Of a DNA stretch of 64,000 nucleotides, positions 55,861 through 64,000 are shown one piece after another. The notes beneath the pieces were generated by a model. It was not told where the DNA came from. It was given only the letters and a program-made list of their open reading frames with translations, and searched no databases. Source of the stretch: Anthonomus grandis grandis (lineage: Eukaryota > Arthropoda > Insecta > Coleoptera > Curculionidae). The number at the start of each line of letters is the position of its first letter. Within the stretch, counting starts at the first letter, position 1. The stretch lies in contig NC_065567.1 in NCBI RefSeq assembly GCF_022605725.1, positions 37,861,127 to 37,925,126 of the forward strand, read 5' to 3'. The position numbers and the translations under genes are program-made.

Positions 55861-56509
55861 TTTGTATATTTATAAAATAATAATACTATTGATAATTATT
55901 TGACTTTAAAATATTATATGGATTCGTAAGCATTATTTTATCGTTTATTAAAATACGTAAGTATATTACATTTAACATTAAAAAAGTCAAGTACAATTAG
56001 GTCAAGATATTTTTACCTGGGAAAATATTACGTTATAGAATAAACTGCAAAAATTTCTAGAATGAAATAATTATATACATTTTTGTAAAAAAAATGTTAT
56101 ATTATTTCATTTTTTTTAAATCGTTTTTCGCTGACACCTAGAAAAAATAAGATTTTCTTAAAGAATAAAAATTATAAAACCTTTATTTTATTTCAACAAA
56201 ACAAAACATGTTAAAATAATAAATAGAACACCACCTCTGTTTATAAATGTTTTATATTAAAAATGTAATGCGAAGAAATTGAAAAACAATCTGCTTCAAT
56301 AATTGAATTTTATTTTTTTATAATAGATATTATATTTATTTCAAAATATTACTAAAAGCTACGTTAAAATATGCCGGGTGTAAACTCAGTAAAAATATGG
56401 GTATTTATAACTTTGTGTTAAGTTTATCGTTTTCTGTCTCTGTTGCACACTGACTCTTGTCTGTGCATTTCATCGGCCACTTGAATGTGGTTGAGTAGTA
56501 GTTAAAAAC

Positions 56510-57010
56510 ATTTGTTTCAGTGATCAAGTGTACCTTCTATTTAAATGGGATGTTAAGATTCAAAACTGGCATTGCTGGAATAACGAGAACCTATTTAGAG
56601 AAGGACATGCGCAGTACCCCCAGTCGTTGAAAAATGTTTGGGCTGATATATTAGGAGATGGTATTATCGGACCAATATTATTTATGCCAGGAAATTTAAA
56701 TGGCGATATATATGCGAAAATGCTACAGAGGTCTATAGGTGGTAACAGTGCGGAAATCAGAGAGACTTCCTACAATAGAACGTACTACAAGAGAACGTTT
56801 AGTAGAATTCCAACAGAACGGAGTACCTCCTATAATATATATATCTATATACTAATATATATATCTTATAATTATGTAGTTCCCATTAGGCAATGGTTAG
56901 ATGATCCTTATCCTAACTAGTGGATTGGAAGAAGAGGTTCTATTAAATGGCCACCTAAATCCCCGAACCTTACACCTCTTGACTTATTTTTCTCTAAAAT
57001 CTGTGGTTTT
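56510..57010 (+). pseudogene. DD41D transposase fragment with an internal TA repeat
   Basis: Reads FSDQVYLLFKWD (first Asp, 56516), HCWNNENLFREGHAQYPQSL, NVWADILGDGIIGPILF, NLNGDIYAKML, then EFQQNGVPP (second Asp replaced by Asn) interrupted by a (TA)-rich expansion at about 56835-56870, then VPIRQWLDDPYPN, stop, WIGRRGSIKWPPKSPNLTPLD. Last Asp kept, SPD now SPN. Confidence 0.8.
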
Positions 57011-58030
57011 TAAAACGTAACATAAATCCTAAGTCACTAGAGAAACTCCAGAACAGAATGGTTCAAGAATCAAATCATTTATTCATGTTGAATACCAAAA
57101 AGGTTTACACAAGTCAAAAAAAAATCAGTCAGCTACTATCCTTAAAATATTAAAATATACAAATAAACATTTAATACTAAAGAAAGTTAAAAAAAGTTAA
57201 AATATACTAAGCAGTTCGCACTTCTAAAGATGTAATTTTTTTTTTAATACGCATAATAAGAATATAAGACGTTAAACATCACCAATCAACAAACAGAATA
57301 AATAAGTCACCACTGAAAGAGATATTTTCCATCAGAAACTGTGTGTGCTCATATAAGAAATTTTTTAATAGTACTTGGCGAATCCTGGTCTTAAACACAC
57401 TGCCAGTCAAAGCCTTCAGGGTATTTGGAAGTTTGTTCTAATATTTTACGTCCCAATATCTTGGGCTACTTCGACACCTCTCAAGCCTACAAAGCGGAAC
57501 AGCAAGCCGCCCGCCGTAGCGGGTCGGGTACTCATTTTGGCAGTCATTTGTAGGATATTAAGAGGGAGGTCTACCTGCGTAAAACGGGGTTAGCTCCTGT
57601 ACCAAGACAAAAAAAGTTAGAAAGCTCAAATTTTGTGTAGGGATTGTTTATTGGATTATCTAGACGGGATGCTATTTAAAATTTTGAAAATCAAAAAAAA
57701 CAATGTTGAAAATTTTTATTTTTTATTAAAACAATGTAAAATTGACCATCCCCTGTTTCTTAAATCTAATAAAACATAACACACGAAATATATATGTTGT
57801 AAACATTTTTGGTTTCTTTTAAAACCTAACCCAAAAAATAATAATAATTTTGGCTAAAAATTGGGTCTCCATAGGATATTTAGGCAGATCTGGCAACACC
57901 GTTCTTGTTTCTTAGGACGCACAATATCTGCCGGTCAGCTTTCATTGGTCGAAACGGTTTTGATAAACGGGTAGTGCTAAGCAGTCTTGATTTTATTCTA
58001 AGTGATATTCGCAATTATTATTTTCCTTTA
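57011..58030. other. No supported gene
   Basis: A frame at 57375-57593 with a locally GC-richer stretch (57480-57560) may be an old LINE end but no motif decides it. Confidence 0.35.
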
Positions 58031-58099
58031 TTTTATTAGTGCATTGTGTTTTGTTCTTTCGTGATTGTGTACTTTCGTCGTTGTTTAAAAATTTTCTTT

Positions 58100-58306
58100 A
58101 TGGGTCGTAATAAACGAAACGTTGTGGATAAAAAACATTTAGGTTTAGCTACTTTTCGTAAAAGTAAAAAACGTATTTCAAAAAACGTCTGGTATAGTTT
58201 AGGTGAAGTGACTTGGTCAAGCTCCAAGATTGAGTATGTACAAAATACAATCAACATACTACATATATGCATTAAAATAAACTGCAAAATATATTACGAT
58301 ATTTAG
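58100..58306 (+). CDS. Unrecognised small basic open frame
   Basis: ATG at 58100 gives about 68 residues, opening MGRNKRNVVDKKHLGLATFR and rich in Lys/Arg, with a possible splice donor (TAT|GTACAA) at 58237. The upstream 150 bp (57950-58100) look like a 5' leader: moderate GC and no ATG close before. I do not recognise it. Part of it (58193-58221) recurs inverted at 60150-60178. It could be a first exon of a host gene or part of a repeat. Confidence 0.3.
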   Translation: MGRNKRNVVDKKHLGLATFRKSKKRISKNVWYSLGEVTWSSSKIEYVQNTINILHICIKINCKIYYDI

Positions 58307-58334
58307 TGATCGATTCCCGTATATATTTACGGTG

Positions 58335-58505
58335 GATTCGAGTCTTTCCAGCACAGCCTCCGGCGCGGCGGCCCGTTCAACAATCAATATTTGTCAGATA
58401 AAGATAGGCAAGTTCGGCGCGGATAACGTGAAACAGACGAAGATACGAGATTCTCTCGATGCTGCTGGGATTGAATTGTGGACGGGCCGGAAATAGGAAA
58501 CACAG
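58335..58505. other. GC-rich island in AT-rich DNA
   Basis: Composition rises sharply (GCGCGGCGGCCCG near 58363, GACGGGCCGG near 58480) and falls again after 58510. No frame, rRNA or tRNA that I recognise. Confidence 0.45.
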
Positions 58506-60200
58506 TCGCGCGCTCAAAAATAGGAAATGCAATTATTTTATACGTTTCATTATTTTTATTTTACAGTTTTCTTCAACTAAACAAATATAATCAAAATATT
58601 AACTTTTATTGTGTTCCATTATTTATAAACGTAATTTTTTATTAGATATATATTATACGACGTGTTACAAATTCTTAGCTCAATATTGGGATCTCGGTAA
58701 ATATAAGAGTTACGAAGATGGTTAAATTTAGGACGAAGTTTCGCATTTTTGAGCCTAAAAATGTGCCATTTGAAAATTTGTTTAAAAAATATTTAAATTT
58801 ATATTTCTTGTTGGGGCGCTATTGGACCACCCCTTTTGTACGTGGAAATAATGTTGCGAAGAATCAACCATTTCTTAAGATGCCTGCCATAATATATAGG
58901 TCTGTATATGGTAATAATTAAAACAATTTTGAATTTTGTGAGTGTGTTAAAATTAGCATGGTGAAGACTTGGCTCACCCTAAAATCGGTTTCGCGTTTAT
59001 ATTACATTGCGTGTAGTTCTTGTTGTTATTCTATTTGTTCTATACTGTTGATGTTTTCTTTTATTTACTTTCGTCTCAACTTTTGAACAATAAAAATGAA
59101 ATTTTTGCGGCCTTTTAATACTAGTGATAATGAATCGAATAGTTGTGGTAAATAGGTATTTTTAGGCATTTCATAATCTGTTAGTTTATGATCGCTTTAC
59201 CGATCAAATTTTAAGAGAGCATCAATTTTTTAACACGTGTCATTTTTGACCTGAATATATTTTAAACCTGAATTATAATTTTTAAACATAATGTACTTTA
59301 AAAAATATCATTAATATTTGCTTAACGAAAAAAATACAGTACTGTTTTTTTAAGATAAAAATTCAAGGTTAAATGAAATTTTTGACATTAAAATTAACGA
59401 GTCACTTATTTTGGGTATTATGTCACTTATATTAAATATCAATTTAGAAAATACTATCTCATATGCTCAAATATTGAAAAGAAGAAGAAAATAGACTTAT
59501 TTACATATTTAAAATATATTTGAATTTAAATTTTTAACAAAACCTTTCGTTATATTTACTTTAATGTAAGTTCAATAAGTCTTAAATACAATAATTTAAA
59601 TAGATATAATAGATACCGCGAATGAATCCAATTATAATTCATGCCAATGACGAATCCAGTTCTGAAGAGATGGATAGTGATGCTAAATAGATAAGCATTT
59701 TTGGATGTAAAAAAATGTGGGTGCAAAATTATGAATACATAGTTAACTTCACTTATATTTGATTTCGATAAGCCCAAAAATTTCATTTTCAATTTCATTT
59801 CAATGAAAATTCATTGTTCAGCGGAAATTTTTGGGCTTATCGAAACAAATATCAGCGGAGGCAAGTATAACAATATTCTATTGCAGCACGGCCACGACAT
59901 TATTTTATACCTATGTAACAACAAACCACCCAACTTTTTGACAATTTTTTTAATAATTAAAAAAAAACTGTGTATATTTCATTAAATCTAACCACGACTT
60001 TTGCATGACTTGATAAATGTTTTTGTTGGTTGTAAAATAACTTTTAACTAAATTTTTACTATATATATTTAGCCAGAGAACAACACGTTATATGCACGCC
60101 AATGCCCTATAAAGAAACCGCCGCGTGCTAAACGTTTTTAGTTTTTATACTTGTCCAAGTAACTTCACCTAAACTATAAATATAATGCTTTTTTTGTAAT
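58506..60200. other. AT-rich DNA with one foldback
   Basis: No supported gene. A foldback occupies 59756-59851. Confidence 0.5.
59756..59851. repeat. Foldback with ~28-bp arms
   Basis: The left arm contains TTTCGATAAGCCCAAAAATT and its inverse lies at 59824-59851, separated by about 40 bp. One mismatch in the arms (TTTGATTTCG versus TTTGTTTCG). Confidence 0.8.
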
Positions 60201-60212
60201 TAATAAGTGTAC

Positions 60213-60800
60213 AAGGTGTCCCAGTATATGGTCTAGAGATGCTCGTAATAAGAGCGAAATATGTAACTGATTTTATTTATTATACAATTTTAAAGTTATT
60301 TGCGACCGGTGACTTGGAGTTTTATACAGTTTCCGTGTTGTTGGTAGAGGGCGTTCGTCGCGTTAGTTTTTACTTTTTTAGAACATAATCGCACTTTTAG
60401 GTTTTCATAATATGTGAATGACTTAAATTTACTAGATTTTTAGCAATGCAATCCTAAATAAAATAAAATTAATACCTAAGATTATTTTTTAAAAAATATT
60501 ACGACTTTTGTTAATTCTTATATCTGCCGTATTTTAAAAAGAAGATCCTCATTATTTTTAACATATTTACAGATTTTACAATTTTTATATTTAGTTCATT
60601 TAGATTATTAATTATAGGACTATCATAAACAATTGATTTCAAATATCCCCAAATACAGAAGTCCATGGGGTTTAAGTCTGGACCACGCGCAGGCCAAAGC
60701 AAAGGTCCTCCACGGCCAATCCAACGTTCGGGATATTATTCGTCAAGATAATTGCGTACCTGTCGAGAAAAATGCGCGAACATGTATCTTACATAAAATA
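60213..60800 (-). pseudogene. DD41D-like transposase 3' fragment
   Basis: The left boundary ACAAGGTGTCCCAGTATATG looks like a mutated terminal repeat. On minus, RNYLDE-YPERWIGRGGP, then LLWPARGPDLNPMDFCIWGY (60700-60640) give the third catalytic Asp; SIVYDSP follows. The second Asp segment is lost near 60780. Confidence 0.7.
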
Positions 60801-60936
60801 CATGTTCTGCTTAACATTTAATGTAACAAATAATGTATTTCTTTTTTGAAAAATGTATTATGATTTTTAAAATATGAAACATCACCATTATTCATTATAG
60901 CTATGCCTTATAATTTTTAATAGTCGTTTTTCTTGA

Positions 60937-61089
60937 AGATTCCTCGTAATGAAGCATTTTGGAGAGTTAAAATGTTGCCCAAACTAAAATATTTTTATGA
61001 ACATTACCTTTTACCGGAAGTTGATCCACTTTATCCAAAAGGAATACCACTTAGAGACAAAGCAGAAGAATCAAACATATTATTATAGT
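60937..61089 (+). pseudogene. YqaJ-like exonuclease C-terminal fragment
   Basis: The plus strand reads PRNEAFWRVKMLPKLKYFYE, HYLLPEVDP, then PLRDKAE and a stop at 61089. The RDExFW ... KLxxFY ... LLPE pattern is the end of YqaJ-type recombinase nuclease domains that are common in insect repeats. No catalytic part is present. Identification is from the pattern alone. Confidence 0.4.
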
Positions 61090-61224
61090 ACAATATAATC
61101 ATTAGGTTTGTTCTAGCACGATATTTGCAATGGTTTGAAACTAGTTTAGTGTATATCCCAGTTGCGCGTGATTAGCCTGAAACCTCGTTGCAAACGGTTC
61201 CATTATGTAATGTCTCACACATTC

Positions 61225-61823
61225 ACCCATAGGGAGTATTATTCGTGTATGGTTTCTGTAATGGTAGCGCATTACGTTCTGTTGATGAATACCGACGTGG
61301 TTTTCCAAATCGAAGAATTCCTAATCGAAAAGTTTTTCAGACAGTTTTTGCAAACGCTCAGGAAACAGGAATGTTTCCAAGCATAAGAATTAATTCTGAA
61401 CGAGAGGCGGATATGGCTGAAGAGAACCCGAGTGTTAGTACGAGGCGGATTACAAAAGAACTTCGATTAGTATCACATGTAGACGTTTGGAAGACACTTA
61501 GGAAAAAGAGGTGATTTTGGCTTAGGGGTTCAATTTTGTGAATGGATCCCACAAAATCGAGACCTACATAATTACATTTTATTTAGCGATGAAGCTTATT
61601 TTACCCGCAATGGAATTAATAACCGACACAATGAACATCGGTAGTCAGATGAAAATCCTCATGCCACGTTTGAACAAAACGGCCAACAATCTTACAAATA
61701 AACTTCAGAACCGATTATTTCTGAAACGGTCGAGAATCGGATTAGAACATATGAGTTAATTTATCTTATTTTGACCTTCTGAACATGTTCCCAAAATATT
61801 TCCTTTTCCTCCCGAAACACCCT
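61225..61823 (+). pseudogene. DD41D-like transposase N-terminal fragment and element end
   Basis: Frames: VYGFCNGSALRSVDEYRRGF, PNRRIPNRKVFQTVFANAQE, TGMFPSI (61240-61390, the N-terminal HTH), EENPSVSTRRITKELRLVSH, then LHFI--SDEAYFTRNGINNR in shifted frames (61575-61625, first Asp). The end CGAAACACCCTGTA lies at 61811-61823. Orientation is opposite to the 60213-60800 fragment. Confidence 0.7.
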
Positions 61824-62049
61824 GTATGTACATAATGTAAGACTTTATAACATAAAAAGTAGTTAATAAACCTAACAAGAAGTAAGACCAGTTGACTTGC
61901 GTCCCTGGTAATCGAGATTCGATATATCAGGGAGAAGGGAACGGTGGAGTGGGTAATTATGGCAGCCAGTGTTGCTACTTTCAGCGAAAACTGCACCGGC
62001 CACGAAACTACTGTCGCGCTTCGAAACCGATTTTGTCACGTGGTGGACC

Positions 62050-62990
62050 GCACTCTTAATGAAAATTTTGTTTTATATAGATTAGATTTTCTAAAATAAA
62101 CACGTTGGGAAGTGTTAGAATATTTAACTCTATGAATGTTTGCCTACAATCATCTCTATAATCTAGGCCACCAACAATTCGTATCGCCCTTCGCTGAAGA
62201 GCAAAAACCCTGCGCCACTGCACTGCGCTATGTCCCCATGCAAGGATAACATAGAACATGACAAAGTGAAACAAGGCAAAGTATGCAGTCCTCAATACTT
62301 CCTCCGACACCGTTCCCAACAAATTACGCAAGGAGAATAAACTTCCATTCGGCTTTTTAGTCAAACCCTCAACATGTGCCTCCCACTTGAGTCCACTATC
62401 CATCCGGACCCCCAAGAATGATGCAGTACCAATTGGCAAAGCACAGTCTTCAGCTTCCCTCAGGGTGAAGAGAAGATATCCAGTCTTGGATTCATTTAGG
62501 ATGAGGCTATTTTTATCAAACTAGTTTTTAGCTCTCGACTGTGCATCCCGCACTCCACTCTCCAAATACTCCACTTGGGGTATGGTGACAAATAGGACAT
62601 ACTGTTCTTTTACCTTTATGTAGGGAAGATTGTTGATATATAAATCAAGTATAGTAAGGGACCTGTGACAGATCCTTGTGGTACCCCAAGGTCTATAGTT
62701 CATATGCTCGATGACACACCACCAATCATGACCCTTTGGGTACGACCCTCTAGGTATGAGCTCATCAAGTTAGTACTGTTTTGAGTAAAGTTATAAATAT
62801 GGAGTTTTCTGATAAGCAGATCGTGGGATACACAGTCGAACGCCTTACTAAGGTTACCGGAAATGGTCCCAATATGATCTTTGTTTTCAAAACCATCCAT
62901 AATGATTGATACCAAATTTAAGACAGCCTGACCAGTGTTTCGGCCCTGTATCCAGAGAAACATTTGTAAATCTGTGTGAAGAATTTTAAA
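62050..62990 (-). pseudogene. LINE reverse transcriptase, 3' half
   Basis: Minus-strand frames: FLWIQGRNTGQAVLNLVS (62960), NLSKAFDCVSHDLLIRKLHI (62850-62790, RT motif with Asp), SYLEGRTQRVMIGGVSS, GVPQGSV-like residues near 62690, YINNLPYI, then the catalytic box region decayed near 62600; FLGVRMDSGLKWEAHVEGLT (62420-62360), YVILAWGHSA, LQRRAIRIVGGLDYRD (62205-62155) and IELNILTLPNVFILENLIYI (62125-62065). Jockey superfamily by motif order. Truncated at both ends. Confidence 0.8.
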
Positions 62991-63082
62991 CTAGGCCTTA
63001 TTATTGTCTTGAATTATGGCCTTATATTGTTTTCTTGATAAGCAGAGAATAATTTCCTGAAATGTAACTTTTTCAGTATCGT

Positions 63083-63310
63083 TGAAAATCATTTTTCAGG
63101 AGTTTTAAGATGATGCATCACTTGTCTCTCCTTTCTATTTAAGATTTTAGGGGTGTATCTTACTCTGTCTAAGGGGTGGCAGATAAGTGTGAGATAATAT
63201 TCTTGTTTTTGGCCCTCCTTCGTTTTATAGAAACTGTTTTCACCGGTTTTTTATTCATTTTTTCGTTCCCAATATAGAGCCATTTCAAGTTTTTAAATAG
63301 TCACCCTGTA
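63083..63310. repeat. Isolated transposon terminal repeat, copy 2
   Basis: Ends GTCACCCTGTA at 63310 and is the inverse relative of 52527-52725. It abuts the truncated 5' side of the LINE at 62990-63080. Confidence 0.7.
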
Positions 63311-63519
63311 TGTTAAAACTACTTTTAAAGTATACCGCAAGAAAGATTTTCCATATTTTAAGTGATTTGCGAACAAATTATATAAAATAATCGTTCGTCA
63401 TATAACGTATACCGAAAATAGATCAACCGTAAAATCATAATTTTGCTAAATGCCATTTCAACTTAACACTACATATAGGAAGAAAATAAAATCATTTTAA
63501 AACAAACCTCAAGTACATT

Positions 63520-64000
63520 TATGTACCACCGTGCCGAAAAAAAACTGGGACATTAAAATTTACGTAGGGAATTGTCTCCTGATCTATTATAGTAAATCGC
63601 ATTCCTTCGGTATGGTATGCATATTTACGCATTATGAATTTTTGGAGTCTTAATATTTACATATTTAAATAATAATATTGATACAAAACATTTTTATTAT
63701 TTTTCGATATTTATTTTTATTGGGAACACATTTTATAAATAATCCAAAACTAACTAATATCTTTTTTGATAAAATGAAATAAAAAATTATTAATACTTAG
63801 TAAGTGCACCATCGTTATCAATTACAGCTTGCAAACGTCGTGGCATACTTAAAATTAGGTTTCTGGTATATTGTTCAGTTATTTGGTCCCATGCGTCATA
63901 ATCTTTAGGCGTAATTCATTCTGATTTCTAGGCCTAAAGTTATCTTTATACATATATTTTGCCATTTTACCCCAAACGTTTCCATTTGGGTTGATATCAG
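63520..64000 (-). mobile_element. Tc1-like element, cut by the window edge
   Basis: Minus strand from the edge: DINPNGNVWGKMAKYMYKDN, FRPRNQNELRLK, then in a shifted frame YDAWDQITEQY and LILSMPRRLQAVI, GALTKY (stop near 63796). The NPNxNxWG ... SMPRRxxxVIxxxGxxTKY ending is the C-terminus of Tc1 transposases. The terminal repeat likely begins near 63525 (ACCGTGCCGAAAAAAAACTG). The rest lies outside. Confidence 0.8.

Noticed and set aside
58036..58287. 83-codon minus frame
   Set aside because: Antisense to the basic frame at 58100; considered as a possible upstream disp exon but it has no family motif.
1..64000. CRISPR arrays, rRNA, tRNA or bacterial-type operons
   Set aside because: None seen. 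Direct repeats present are microsatellites or transposon ends, and gene structure is eukaryotic.

Overview
This AT-rich window is best explained as insect nuclear DNA. The reasons are a multi-exon dispatched-family gene with short GT-AG introns and a dense mix of insect-type transposable-element relics. I cannot name the species; a beetle or hemipteran would fit. There is no operon-like layout, no rRNA or tRNA that I could recognise, and no CRISPR array. || The one clear host gene lies on the minus strand between 34014 and 52380. It is the 3' two thirds or so of a dispatched-like gene (disp; an RND/Patched-family exporter of lipid-modified Hedgehog). I placed eight exons by hand: 52380-52248, 51563-51424, 44050-43868, 40410-40026, 38230-38029, 37916-37726, 37666-37437 and 35399-34014. 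They join in one reading frame at every junction and give about 949 residues ending at a TAA. The 5' exons (N-terminus, first membrane segment) were not found and probably lie beyond the right edge. || Almost everything else is mobile DNA. 1-3340: relics of a non-LTR element with a C-terminal restriction-like endonuclease (R2/R4/NeSL type), with a 384-bp inverted duplication. 4810-9162: two Tc1/mariner-type elements of the DD41D spacing, 12 bp apart; the first is a palindromic compound with arms of about 0.6 kb and a 58-bp intron in its transposase. 9945-13245: a transposase fragment and several Jockey/CR1-like LINE pieces. 13780-15578: an RTE-like endonuclease scrap and a Ty3/gypsy relic with its LTR. 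16240-22587: a LINE tail, two DD41D copies of one family, a related solo LTR and a short hAT element with a perfect 8-bp target duplication. 24816-27977: a PIF/Harbinger relic with both of its genes (transposase and MADF protein). 31421-33114: another DD41D relic. || Inside the disp introns are a solo LTR with a 5-bp duplication (35916-36137), a Tc1 DD34E relic (39005-39730), a second copy of the 7566-9162 DD41D family (41098-42597), and a 4.3-kb LINE (46207-50540) itself split by a DD41D insertion (46479-48463). 52520-64000 holds more DD41D fragments, a LINE 3' part, a YqaJ-like scrap and the end of a Tc1 element. || I saw no new biological system. The most interesting items are the disp gene with an altered transmembrane aspartate pair, the shared stop codon in two DD41D copies, the repeated palindromic duplications, the intron-bearing transposase and a likely template-switch hairpin. 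All motif and spacing statements come from reading by eye; no alignment or database search was run.
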